A DNA stretch of 64,000 nucleotides, from assembly GCA_945643635.1 (NCBI GenBank), contig CALZFC010000066.1, positions 574,501 through 638,500 of the forward strand, given 5' to 3'. Positions 37,801 to 48,014 of the stretch are shown here, in pieces. The notes under the pieces are model-generated. The model worked only from the letters and a program-made list of their open reading frames with translations, was not told where the DNA came from and did not search any database. Position numbers and translations under genes: made by a program. Source of the stretch: Allodiplogaster sudhausi (lineage: Eukaryota; Nematoda; Chromadorea; Rhabditida; Diplogasteridae). Each line of letters starts with the position of its first letter. The first letter of the stretch is position 1.

Positions 37801-39096
37801 GCAATCTCCTCTAATCTCCATAGCTCATCCTGCAACAAAGGATGTAGTGCTTATGTCTGTACAGTTTTATATACAACAAAAAACGAGGGAATGCATTTCA
37901 AATGTATATAAAAAATCAGTTGAAAAAATAGGACGAACTTCAAAATGTGTCCAAAGCACGCGAAGCTTGTGTAGTGAGTCACTGAGAAGGTCAAAGCGAG
38001 TGAGTGTCTCCGCGCCCTCCTTCTCCACCGAAGACACGAGAGCACTACCGTCTAGTGTCAGGGCTACAATTCCTACCATCAGACATTTTGATATTCCATG
38101 TCTATATTATAATTATGTACATATATAAATACAGTTGTTCTATATTCAGATCCATTTCTCAAGGTCATATTTTTGTGCTACAAATTTCTCTCAAATATGT
38201 GCGTTACTGTGTGTTCGTCGTAAATATAAATGTAAGCAAGGAAAGAAATGTAAAGCTCAAGCTAAATTATAATAATTGTATGAAATGCAGAATATCGGAC
38301 CGAGAGCGGAAGTTCGTCGGATGTTGTCGAGATGCTGAGAACACTTGGCTCGCGGGTTCTCGGCAGCCAACTGGCGATACTCTTTGATCCAACGATTCAG
38401 AAGGGCCAGCGAGTCCGCGTTCTGCCAGAGACGCATCTGAAGACAGTCAGTTTCTCCACTCTTCTTCTGTTTTGGTAATTTGTAAAAAAAAAATACATAT
38501 TTTTCGATGGTCCGAAAAAAATTCAAAACAAAGTAAACACAAAAAGAAGTCTATAAAAGGTTACAGGCGCAAAAACTTAAATTCACTGCATTATTTTTCT
38601 TTGCCTAATTGGTTATTAAAATTTTTGTTTTTTTTTGCGGAAGAAAAAAAAAGTAGCTGAATTTGTCTCCTGACCTTGTCTTCCAGCTCGGCAATGTAAG
38701 CCTTGGCAGTAGAGTGAGCCAGAAGTGCGCGCAGTTTAATTGCCTTCGCAGAAGATTCTTCTGACAAGTTGTCCAATCTCAAGAAACGGTAATTTCAAAG
38801 AAATCAATAAAGATTTCAGCTATTCAAACGATTACCTGAGTCGAAATGATTCCACGACGGCTTCTTGAACGGGAACCCCGTTAAAGACAAGGTTGGTACT
38901 TTGGTTGAGAATCTGCCGTTTGCTGGGGAAGTCGGTGAAATGCTTCTGCAGAGGGTGTACGATTTGAGGCACGGAGGAGAAAGAGAGAGAAAGACAGAGA
39001 AAGAGAACTTGAATGAGAGAGAGAGAAACAGAGAAAGAGAACGAGAGAATAAGAATAAGAGAGAGAGAGAGAGAAAGACAGAGAAAGAGAACGAGA

Positions 39097-39137
<41 letters not shown>

Positions 39138-39907
39138 CTGACATTATGTTGAGTGAGTGCGAGATGAAGAGCGAGTCTGTCCTTGGCAGCCTGCCCAAAC
39201 AAGCGTGTCTCGGTCTGGAGGACTGCGCGGCCAGTACAGATCCAGGCAGACAACTCTGCCAGTGAAGGCGGCAGACTGTCATCCGAAGCAGTGGCAGCCG
39301 AGTCCAGCGCCACTCGCAGACGATTCCATCTGCAAGTACTCTCTCGCCCTCACTCTCCCTCCTGCAAGTACTCTCTCGCCCTCACTCTCCCTCCTGCAAG
39401 TACTCTCTCGCCCTCACTCTCCCTCCTGCAAGTACTCTCTCGTCCTCACTCTCCCTCCTGCAAGTAGTCTCTCGCCCTCACTCTCCCTCCTGCAAGTACT
39501 CTCTCGTCCTCACTCTCCCTCCTGCAAGTACTCTCTCGCCCTCACTCTCCCTCTCTCCCTCCTCTCACTCACTTTCTCTCGATCTCTGCCAACTCGGCCA
39601 GAGTAAAAGCAGTCTTCGTGGAGAAGATCGCTCGATACGTGGCGCGGTGCTCGAGAAACTCCCGGCGCAAGACGAAGAAGTTCTAGAAGAAGTCTATTAG
39701 ACAACCATTTGATTATCTCACCTACCTGAACATGCATCTTCTCGATGTCGGTAGAGTAGTTCGCGTTGAGCCATACAGTAAATTCATCAAACTCAAGTGT
39801 CCTCTGCAAATGCATATTTTTCAAATTAAATCTGATTTGTGAATACTGTGGATATTTTCCGGAGACAGGGAGGGAGAGAGAGAGAGATAGGAAGAGAGAC
39901 GGAGTGG

Positions 39908-39947
<40 letters not shown>

Positions 39948-42138
39948 AGACAGAGTGGGCGAGAGAGAGAGAGAGAGGGAGGGGAAAGGGAGAGAGAGAG
40001 AGAGAGAGGGAGATAGAGTGGACGAGAGAGACCTGCTTTGTGGTGACTCTTCTCTCGCGTGCATAGCGAACAAATTGCGAGACATAAGTGATGATGCTTC
40101 TCCGGTCTGGCTTTTCCTTGATGAGATCCTCTACTTCCACGAGTCTCCTCACTCCCATCTCTCTCCAGGCAGTCTCGAAAGCCAACTGCAATATCAGATT
40201 ATTCTCCCACTTCATATCTCACATATTTCTTCTATAAGTGCTTGATGTCTTTATTCTCATGATGTAAATGAAGTTCTGCCTTCTAATGCCACCGCGGTCA
40301 ATTACGAAAGCGAAAGTATTTTGCAGAAATAGGGAAGAAAATGGGAGAGAAACTTCGACATTCTGCTGAGGCTCACTCCTCCGGACTTGCTGCATGTCAA
40401 TCATTTCTGGACGGAACTGAAGAGAAAGAGAGATTAAATGTGAACGGAGGAAGAGGCTGAGCACCTTGTGAACGAGTGCGCAGAGAAGAATTCCATCCCT
40501 CCAAGAGCGGTCCATGTCAGACACAGGAGAGCCAACTATTCTGAAGAGGAAGGAAGGCATTCTGCAGCTCAAGTCGGAGGGACTAACGAGCAAAGCTCAG
40601 CGTTGATCCAACGCAAGAGAATCGGTTCGACCGCATTCTTCGGCTTCGAGAAGTGGCGAGTGGTTGGCAGCACTCGGGAAGGAGAGTCACGGGAAGTGCC
40701 AGGCACCGGGGAGTCCCCTCTCCTGGACAGACTCTCACTCTATCGCATTACAAGCATGGACAGCGTACCTCAACGCACGTTGAGAGAGTCTGGACAGACT
40801 CCGCATGGGTGAGGAGAAGGGAGACTGGGGCAGCAGAGACGGAGACAACGGAACCACCTCTTCCCAGCCCCATTCCGATAACAGAGCAATGTTCGTCTCC
40901 ACCTGACAAACCGTAGAGAACATTAGTTACCGTACTCGAAATGAAGCATTACAGAAAACCGGAGGAAAGTAAACGAAGCAAATGAGTGCACCGAACGTGA
41001 AGATGATAATGACCTGGAAGTGCAGAATGATCTGCCAGATGAGACCCAGTACAATATGCGGATTGCCATCGGCCAAATCTGCCGAGTTGTTGTTGATGAG
41101 CTCAAGTCCACGTCTACGAAGAACGGAGAGAGCAGTGGTGAGATTGGCGATGTGGTGGACGCGGCGGGAGGGCTGCTTCTTATTAACAGGCTGTAACAAA
41201 CTAACTTTACATTCAATGGTGTATATGATTGGATTTAAAAAAGAATAACTTGTCTCTCTCCAGTAAAGGATTTCGAGACATGTATTTACACATGTACATT
41301 TGGGCACCAAATCGTATTTAGAAATTAAGATAATACAGATGAAAACCTAACCAATGCTTCTCCAGTAAGCACTTCAATGAGATGGCAGAGGAGAACTCCA
41401 TCCCGTAGGTCTTCGTAGAGATCGGTTACTCGGCCAGATGAAGAATGCTTCAAAGTACTCACACTCAAGAAGTGGTACTAACTAGACATTAGCTAGACAG
41501 AAAGCAAGCTCAGATAGAAAAAATGACCCTTTTTAATTTCTTATGAGATACAAATTTGGATCAACTACGCCATCTCCGACCAATTGTAATCAGCAAACCT
41601 CTTCGAGATGAAGATTAATCCATTTAGTGAACGTCTTCTTCTGTGCCCTTTCATCTTCATCTGAAATGAATAATATATTTATCTTCTCTGCATCTGCTGA
41701 TGATCTGAATCGTGTTGCCGAAATTTTTAATAATATGCGTACATACACATGTACATATATACATACAAAAGTGTATGTATCATATTTATGGTTTATCCCT
41801 AATTTTTGTATCGCTCTATGGCAAATGAAAAGTGAAAGCAAATTCCGAAAGACATCGCTGTCTCACTTTCTCTCTCTCTGTCACACCTGGTGTCTCCCCT
41901 TCCCGTGTTCTTTCCTCCCAATCTGTTGCAAGCTATAAGGAGCCCAATTAGCAAACGGGTGATTTTATGTGTCCCTTTGCTGATAGGTGAGATGAAAAGT
42001 ACAAGAAACTAACAAAAGGAAGAAGTCGTTCAAAAATAAAACCCATATATGTGTCCCTGTCAATAGAGATTAACAATAAAGAAGTGTTGATGTAGTACCG
42101 GAGTGAGCCGCCTTGAGAGAAGAGAAGAGACTCCGCAT
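162..42138 (-). CDS. anc-1: ANC-1/nesprin-type giant nuclear anchorage protein (partial, 44 exons placed)
   Basis: Giant KASH-family-type linker: proteins of this family tether nuclei and other organelles to actin through N-terminal paired CH domains and a long coiled-coil rod. Exons (high to low): 42138-42099, 41660-41599, 41447-41352, 41190-41014, 40902-40769, 40731-40588, 40540-40465, 40416-40354, 40185-40033, 39803-39726, 39682-39573, 39329-39143, 38945-38836, 38777-38675, 38436-38301, 38051-37939, 37829-37763, 37715-37585, 37348-37280, 37188-37117, 37056-36952, 36879-36751, 36462-36436, 36336-36115, 35643-35575, 35461-35330, 34021-33938, 33782-33690, 30586-30447, 30315-30196, 30123-30051, 29991-29857, 29739-29344, 29214-29030, 28329-28164, 28119-27991, 27940-27817, 27764-27637, 27504-27376, 27315-27187, 26835-26749, 26548-26360, 26251-355, 308-162. 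The first 42 exons total 5,112 nt, exactly 1,704 codons. The C-terminus (KASH region) lies outside the window. Spectraplakin is less likely: no plakin domain follows CH2, and nematode ANC-1 is known for near-identical giant repeats. Confidence 0.85.
355..26251 (-). CDS. anc-1: Single 25.9-kb exon coding the tandem 844-residue repeats
   Basis: The exon opens at an acceptor (TTTCTAG) at 26252 and closes at a strong donor (GTAAGTTC) just below 355. A unique part of about 345 codons comes first (IDSRLSSIGQEMESLL and similar helical sequence), followed by about 9.77 copies of the repeat and a short unique tail (LKDEADQQLDSYRNILERQS). The content is coiled-coil: Glu/Lys/Leu/Ala-rich, with one basic GKGKKGKKGKS linker per unit. 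As printed, the exon is broken by two single-base losses (near 12,068 and 19,140). Its length of 25,897 nt plus two restored bases is 25,899, i.e. 8,633 codons exactly, which fits phase 0 at both borders. The frame breaks are therefore more likely sequence or assembly errors in near-identical repeats than real disruptions. Confidence 0.85.
12061..12075 (-). other. Single-base deletion breaking the giant exon (frameshift 1)
   Basis: The unit here reads acggacccatcgagg where all the other copies read acggacccgatcgagg. One base is lost after position 12068. Translation continues out of frame a few codons past HILD. The site is not a homopolymer longer than three bases. Confidence 0.9.
19134..19146 (-). 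other. Single-base deletion breaking the giant exon (frameshift 2)
   Basis: Right-hand copies read gagatcacctgctgag here and left-hand copies read gagataaactgctgag. This copy reads gagatcactgctgag, one base short. It lies where the SSAGDLN variant (right) changes to SSAVYLN (left), so it may be a junction artefact between the two repeat subfamilies. Confidence 0.9.
26360..39803 (-). CDS. anc-1: Small helical-rod exons between CH2 and the giant exon
   Basis: Thirty-three exons of 27-396 nt encode about 1,390 residues of Leu/Glu/Arg-rich, mostly alpha-helical sequence. Tryptophans are spaced as in spectrin-like repeats (for example EFTVWLNANYSTDIEKMH, RLWQNADSLALLNRWIKEY, FLEYEDEFKMLIQ). Most introns are phase 0, and where they are not, the phases match exactly across the junction. 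Exon 36462-36436 is a 27-nt microexon followed by a GC-AG intron (donor GCAAGC). The pair 27504-27376 / 27315-27187 is separated by a 60-nt stretch that is also open, so it could be retained. The exon at 38051 has a second possible acceptor about 13 nt upstream. Individual spectrin repeats were not delimited. Confidence 0.7.
28476..28993. repeat. 510-bp (CT)n/(CTTT)n microsatellite in an anc-1 intron
   Basis: This is a nearly pure pyrimidine tract on the plus strand, in the intron between exons 29214-29030 and 28329-28164. It is open in several frames on both strands because of its composition, not because it codes. Confidence 0.95.
30587..33689. other. 3.1-kb anc-1 intron containing plus-strand exon-like islands
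   Basis: This is the largest intron of the gene. Apart from the islands listed separately (about 31.02-32.71 kb) it contains AT-rich sequence. From 32.71 to 33.69 kb I see no coding signal, only a short (GA)n at about 32,720 and an imperfect inverted stretch around 33,260-33,320. Confidence 0.6.
31020..32710 (+). pseudogene. Exon-like islands, unrecognised, with duplicated exon pairs
   Basis: Short GC-rich islands with good plus-strand splice signals sit in AT-rich intron DNA: about 31,035-31,099 (codes DSRVATSIVDGITGECIGVN), 31,287-31,382, 31,636-31,691, 32,049-32,110, 32,161-32,224, 32,320-32,380, 32,505-32,570 and 32,651-32,708. They do not chain into one continuous protein. Two kinds of internal duplication are visible. 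GACTCGCGCGT recurs in the first and third islands. The pair at 32.05/32.16 kb resembles the pair at 32.32/32.50 kb, with shared donors gtacggtagct and gtcagt and a shared exon end CACTCTTGAGAAG. I do not recognise the family. A decayed, tandemly duplicated nested gene fits best; a small real nested gene is possible. Confidence 0.35.
35080..40030. repeat. (GA)n/(CT)n microsatellites in several anc-1 introns
   Basis: Dinucleotide-rich tracts occur at about 35,085-35,165, 36,003-36,104, 38,985-39,138 and 39,868-40,030. All lie inside introns, several directly against an exon border (for example 39,138 beside the donor of exon 39329-39143 and 40,030 beside the donor of exon 40185-40033). Confidence 0.85.
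39331..39554. repeat. 32-bp minisatellite, 7 copies, carrying a 3' splice-site motif
   Basis: The start of the unit (tgcaagtactctctcg on the plus strand) recurs at 39331, 39363, 39395, 39427, 39459, 39491 and 39523, with only t/g and c/t changes. On the anc-1 (minus) strand each unit contains gtacttgcag. The last one is the acceptor used for exon 39329-39143. The array fills the intron between that exon and 39682-39573. Confidence 0.9.
40033..42138 (-). CDS. anc-1: Start exon and CH1-CH2 actin-binding exons of the anc-1-like gene
   Basis: The first ATG (42138-42136) follows an in-frame TGA about 33 nt upstream. It opens a 13-codon exon ending in phase 1, which joins the exon at 41660 in frame. 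CH1 spans roughly residues 14-125: it opens with DERAQKKTFTKWINLHL, continues with VTDLYEDLRDGVLLCHLIEV and ends with LADGNPHIVLGLIWQIILHF. A Ser-rich linker follows (about residues 126-200). CH2 (about 201-307) opens with NAVEPILLRWINAELC, then SWRDGILLCALVHK, LVEVEDLIKEKPDRRSIITY and YVSQFVRYARER. Each splice keeps phase and rebuilds the CH fold order, which is strong internal support. The small-exon layout contrasts with the single giant exon downstream. The exon 5/6 junction (40769/40731) is the least certain, since two acceptors are possible. Confidence 0.85.
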
Positions 42139-42945
42139 TCTCTTGCGCTTCTTGCCCTGTGGACCCTGTCACTGGCTGGTTCGGCTCACTCCTGCTCCCG
42201 AATACCCTGCTGCAATCATCATTCGTCCACATCTCTCATCTCTCTTAATCTTGTCCATTCTCTCTTTTCTCTTTCTCTCTCGCAAACAATTCTCTCTGTT
42301 CCCAATGCTCTCGCCATGGCTCTGCAGGCGTGGAAAGTGTGCAAAACGGAAGACCGAATACGGCAGACTGGGCAGCAAATCGATATACAACGTAGGCACC
42401 ACAGTCGGATACTGACGGAACGCAATAAAGGAATGAGGGGAATTCGAGTTCCCTCTTCCATAGAATTCGTTGTTCATAGCCAGATAAACGAGGCTAAAGG
42501 AAAACAACCGGCAATAGGATGACTCACAACAGACGGATTAGTACATTGAGTGGGTCGAGAGTAATCGACTGAGAGAGAATGAGAGGGAGAGAGGGATGAG
42601 GAGAAAGAAGAAAGAAAGAGAAATGGAAGTGGTAGGGGGCATAGCTGGATACGGTTAGAGGTACGAACGACATCGAGAAAGAGAGGGAGAAAAGAGAAAT
42701 TCATTAATTTTATTAAATTTTCATTTTATTATTTCCACATACATACATACATACAAATAAGCAGTACGATGAAACATTCCGAAATCAAACAACCTGAAAA
42801 TATATTTTAAAGAACACTCTTAGTCTCCTAACAAAGCACTCGCAGGGAATTTTTAGAAAGATGGCGACTCTGCACATTCATTTTCATTTCTTCTTCATTC
42901 TTCTAAATCCACACGCATCTGGGCTATCTGTTTTTGTTAAGTCTA

Positions 42946-42976
<31 letters not shown>

Positions 42977-44715
42977 CCTCTGCGTTATTCACTTCCCGTG
43001 GTCTTTTTCTATCTCTGTCCCTTGCTTCGTTTGATTTTTTTTTATCCTCACTATCTCATCTTTGTCCTCACTCTCTCATTCTGCTGAGGCAGCGGTCCTT
43101 TTTGTGTCGGTTGCCTTCGCAGTTGTTTGCAGGAGGCGTGCGAGAGAGGGGCAAGGAAAAAAACAAAGCCATAAAGAAGAGGGGAGTTCGACAATTCTGA
43201 GAGGAAGTAGTCTGAGCATAACAGGAAGGTAAAATGGGAGGTGGAGAGAAAGAGGGAAATAGAGAGGGAAAGAGAGCGAGATAAAGTAGAGAGAGATACA
43301 TAGAAGGGAGAAAAAGAAAACGAGAGTGAAAGTATGGCGAGGCAATAAACGAAGATTTGACGTCGCCGGTAACAACAACAGGGAAGCAAGTCTATTTCAG
43401 CATCTATCATTTTTCTTCTTCTTCATCTGTCTATTAATTCATGCTGTTTCACAAGTGTGATATCAGCACTTGTGAAAAAATGCAACTCAATCAAAGGCGC
43501 ACGATAACTCATCTAATGACGAATGGAAATTAGTGACCGGGAACACTACCAATTACATAATCGCAAAAGAATTTAAGACTTCGCATTTATTTTCGATGTT
43601 AGTTTTCAAGATCGAGTGAGGATCCAAAATGACCAGTTTATTTTGTTCTTCAAAATAACTTTTAGAGAAGAAACCGACTTCATTCTAATCACTTCTCCCA
43701 TCTCCCGCTTTATCTCATATCCCTTTTTTTTATCTCGTCACCGTATTTCTTTCTTTCTCTCTCTCGACTATCTCTTCTTGAACAATCACTCTGCATTAGT
43801 TCTCATGCTTGCTCGTTAACTTTCCATTAATGTGAAGTGAAAATGATTCCAATAATGAAGTGGTTAAATGAAAGACATGAGTTTGATTGCTTTAATCATT
43901 GCTCGAACCATTGGGAGAATGAACTACTTGAACATATCTGCATTGTACATACATTCTTTGTTAATATTGTTAAAGGAAAAGCAGTTCATAAAATTATTAG
44001 CACGCGTGCAAGAGGGGAGAAATATGTGACATAATGATGTACGCTGAAGTGTTGCGTAGCTTTACGATCATAGTTGACAGTGCACACTTCCTCTTCTCGT
44101 CTCTCTCTCTCTCTCTCACTGTCTCTCGCTTTCTCTCTCTCTCTCTGCCCCGCACTCTGGTCTGCTCCGCTAACATCGCCAAGTAGCAGCCCAACTGCCC
44201 CACTCAGCCCTCCATTTCCTCTCTATACACCGTGAATCTCTCTCTCTCTCTCTCTCCCTCTCATTCCGCCGTAGACACTGGCCTTATCCAACTCTAGAAG
44301 AAGAGCTTCGACCGACCTTCAACTTTCCCGCCAAGATCCCCACTGTCTCTTTCATCACCGTCTTGGCCCGCTCGCTTCCCCCCAACAAATAGGAAAAAAA
44401 TGCGACGTAAAAAAGTTCCAAGGTCATTTGCGGCATGCTCTTCTGCAATTTTGGCCCACAGTTCTCCCCCGTGCGTTTTATTACAACTGATATGTCATAA
44501 CGTTTTAACCTGAATAGATCCAAAGGAGTTGCATATTGAAAGTTATCACAGAAAGAGTGGCACTGTCAGACAGAAAGCATTCTCATACAATTTCATATCA
44601 CAGTGTGTCAACAGAAATGGCTGGAGGATTTACACTTGACAAACAAAGAAGGAGGAACTGCGAAGAGGATTCCGTTTGAAGAGGAGAGTATGCTAATGAA
44701 CTGGATAATGGATGG

Positions 44716-44752
<37 letters not shown>

Positions 44753-44793
44753 GAGAGAGAGGAAAGCAGAAAGAAGGTGGAAGTTTGTTTTGA
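42139..44793. other. Intergenic DNA between the anc-1 5' end and the GMPPA 3' end
   Basis: About 2.65 kb with no recognisable gene. It holds the presumed promoter and 5' leader of the anc-1-like gene, (CT)n near 42,948-42,978, purine-rich stretches near 43,200-43,330, and (CT)n/(GA)n near 44,100-44,150, 44,236-44,260 and 44,717-44,762. Small open frames here follow the low complexity. Confidence 0.6.
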
Positions 44794-46137
44794 CTAGAGA
44801 ATGATTTGATTCTTGTGACTAGAAGTGAGCTCCTTGTATGGAAGGACGACACAGTTGAGAACAATGGTCTCGGGAGCAACGGACACATCACTGCCGAGAA
44901 TAGTGACTGAAGGAGTGAGGCGGCCATCCTCCATGAATAACGGTCTGTTCTGAACACCAAAAGTCATTGACAGATACCTCTCTTATCGCCTCCGTCTCCC
45001 GTTCTCCCTCTCTCTGTCCTTCTACTCTCTTTCCATCAATCTGTTAAGGAGTAGAAATGTGGAATGAAGACTAACGTCCATCTTAGCAAAGGCGACATTT
45101 GGATTGGGTGCCAGAGGAACTCCCTCAACTCGAGACCATGCTCCTACCTACAACGGCCTCAACTACCTCGTAAAATAGGTTATTTCTTTATGGTTTTGGT
45201 AACGTTTCTGTTAGAAAAAAAGAGAAAATAATGGTGGTTGTACAGTAGATCTCCAGCCAATGACGGAGTGCATGACACAAGAGTGCTCGTCCAGACACGC
45301 TCCAGGCAGAACTATCGACTCCTGCACAACACAACACAATATTACAAGCAAACCAAGCAATAAGAACTAGCCTTGATCCTCACGCCTTTGCCAATGCGAG
45401 CATCTGGTCCAATGCTAACGTTGGGGCCTATCTTTGCAGTTTTGTCAACCTGTAATAAATGCAGGAGTTCCTCTTGCAAAGACTATAGAGGGTGATGAAA
45501 AGAGAATAGTATTCTGACAATTGCACTGGGGTCGATGAAGACGTCTCCGATGATATGGGCGCGATCCACGCAGAGACGAGCAGCGTATCGCTTCTTGTAG
45601 AGACGGAGATAAGAACGATTCGCGTAGAGGACAGCTCTGCACACAAGAAAAGATTACTAGAAGAAGAGAAAGAACTGACGCGGCCGTCTTAGTCTGGCTC
45701 CACCAATTCGTCGTGTTGTACGCGTACAACTCTCCCGTATGAGCCATGCGAGGGAAGAGATCCGCCTCGAACCATAGTGACTGTGAGCGAGCCAAACTCT
45801 ATAATCACATTTCTGTATTCAACGAGAAGATCAAGCTGGACTGGCCTGGAAGACTTGGGGGCGCATGAGATATACTCCGCAGGAGATGTTCACTGAGATG
45901 AATGTAGTCGGCTTGTCCACGAAATGGACGACTCTGCCACCTGCAATGCTCATCTAATTCACATACTGTAGAAGGATCATGGGAAAAAACTGTACAGTCT
46001 CATTGACAGAACCTCACTCCTGCTCAATCCTCCCCCCTCTCCTCTCTCTCTCTCCTCTCTCTCTCTCTCGCTCTCCTCTCTCTCTCGCTCTCCTCTCTCT
46101 CGCTTTCCTCTCTCTCGTTCTCCTCTCTCGCTCTCGT

Positions 46138-46181
<44 letters not shown>

Positions 46182-47620
46182 CTGACCTGCCCCGATGACG
46201 ACGGAGCCAAAATTGATGGATTGTTCACGCGTGGCGTCAGTTGTGAGGAGAAGACAATTGGCCTCGGGTCTCCTGCTCAACTCGTCTGCCATCTCTGCCA
46301 CGGGGAGATCCCCGCAGACGTCAGCATTCAGGATGAACACGGCCTCGGGTTGCGGAGCGGCGAGTAGAGAATCACAGAAACGAGCGATTCCCCCGGCCGT
46401 CCCTATGACAAGGCATTCCAGCCACAATTCATCACCACGTAACTAACCAAGTGGAGTCGGCTCTTGGATGTATCGAATCGGAATCCGGTACTGATCTTGG
46501 CATCGCTGGCAGAAGTCCACAAACTCTGCTTCCGGATAGAATCCTAGCAAGATGACCTCCGCCAGTCCCGTCAGCTGCAGTAATAAATCTACACTACTTG
46601 TTTCTATTTCTCACTTCCGGAGTCGTTTTCTCCGTTCATGGTTTGCATTCGAACACTACACAGTTGCATCATGAATTCAAGGAAAGACTTCACCCAGCAA
46701 ACTCACTACCTGTTTTTGCCGATTGCAACACCACTTCGGGACCATAGCTACTCCCTCCTGCTGGAGTCTTATCCAAATTTCCCTTTTCATAGCCAGCTTT
46801 CAAACTAGAGACGATAACTACGAATACACAACATATGTTTTGTCCATTTCTGTGCATTCACTTCATTACAACATCCCTGCATTATTACGGTATATAATTA
46901 CTTTCAATTAGCGATTTCTTGCTATATAAATGTAACATTTTATGTCCTTTCAACGATATTGCCATCTCCGTTGCAGATGTGCGCAAAAAGACGTTGATAT
47001 TTTCCACTTTTTTTATCAGCAAAGCGACAGCATTGGAATGGAAAGCCGGAGACCTGGGATAGCTGGTCAATGTGATGCTCCACGAGAGGGACGCCAGCAA
47101 TGGGAAAGAGAGGCTTCGGCAGCTGAAGAGACAATGGACGGAAGCGAGTTCCTGAAAGGGGAGCGTCAAGTCAAGAAAGTAAGAAAACATCCCAGCTCAA
47201 GAAAACCTCCATCACTAAATACAAGCAGTGACCAATTCACATAGATCTTGTCCAAAAAAGCAATCCGGCTAATAAACTTAAATTCATAACTCAGTAGGAA
47301 GAGACAACTAACATCTTTGGTTTCTAGTAAGCACCAGGTCGCCGATATTTGTTATAGACTAAGTGGACATTGGCTGATGGCGAGAGCCACGAGAAGCACA
47401 GGGAGCAGTAAGAACACGAGATAAAGAGAGAGCAGAGCAACAGCTGCTAGCAACATCTTCTCTTTCTATCCACTACCGATCATACAGGTCCGCTCTAGAG
47501 ATTTAGCATGCGACGGGGGAGCGACGAAACTTGTCTATTCCCTCCCCTTGTCCCCTTTAGACTCATCTCTGGCTCACCTTTCTGCGGCCCTCCCACAAGT
47601 ATGACTGCTTTCAAGGACAT
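44794..47620 (-). CDS. GMPPA: Mannose-1-phosphate guanylyltransferase, regulatory alpha subunit
   Basis: GMPPA partners the catalytic beta subunit that makes GDP-mannose in the cytosol; in animals the alpha subunit acts in feedback control. Exons: 47620-47578, 47151-47054, 46574-46448, 46402-46187, 45940-45855 (alternative end 45846), 45798-45680, 45636-45519, 45449-45372, 45321-45244, 45147-45076, 44949-44794. They total 1,191 nt, giving 396 aa (about 420 in vertebrates). The protein starts [14 protein letters not shown], then [20 protein letters not shown] in the nucleotidyltransferase-like domain, [16 protein letters not shown], and [10 protein letters not shown]. Left-handed beta-helix hexapeptides ([20 protein letters not shown]) follow, and the C-terminus is the family-typical [17 protein letters not shown]. 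Start and stop are both well supported. The intron after exon 45449-45372 has a GC donor (GCTAGT). A (CT)n tract sits in the intron at about 46,039-46,180. The upstream flank (47,621-48,014) shows nothing recognisable. Confidence 0.93.
46039..46180. repeat. (CT)n microsatellite in a GMPPA intron
   Basis: A pyrimidine tract on the plus strand (CTCTCTC with CTCGCTCTC interruptions), immediately downstream of the donor of exon 46402-46187. Confidence 0.9.
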
Positions 47621-48014
47621 CCTCACTGCAAAGAACGAGAAAGAACAACCACGAATGGTACCAGAACTCGAGAATTGAACAATAGAACAACAGTGCCATA
47701 GGCAGAGGATCTAACGGGGATTTCAGTGGATAGCACATGGAATAAAATGTAATCATTTCGTCTATCTACAATCGTATGCAAAACGAAAAGTAGGAGAGCG
47801 CCGCTCGCTACAGTCGTGGAGCCATTAGATTCTAATGGTATGCTGGACAAGCAGCATCTCGAAAAAAAAATATGAAATGCAACGTGGTTTCCAAGACAAG
47901 CAACTGTGGCAGACTTTGTTTCAGCGACGAGACGATAATTTCGAAATCTCTCGATACAGTATTTAAATACACACGACACACCGAATCTCAAAGTTTCAAA
48001 TTTGGGCCGCATTT

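Noticed and set aside
39331..39554. Regularly spaced repeats suggesting a CRISPR array
   Set aside because: The 32-bp units are contiguous, with no spacers, and lie in a eukaryotic intron. The same applies to the 18-bp array at 53,977-54,654.
38865..40245. Plus-strand open frames rich in RERERE and SLSLSL
   Set aside because: They are the opposite strand of (GA)n/(CT)n tracts and anc-1 exons.
162..42138. Spectraplakin (plectin/VAB-10) identity for the giant gene
   Set aside because: CH1-CH2 is followed directly by helical rod exons without plakin-domain signatures, and the giant near-identical repeats fit ANC-1 better.
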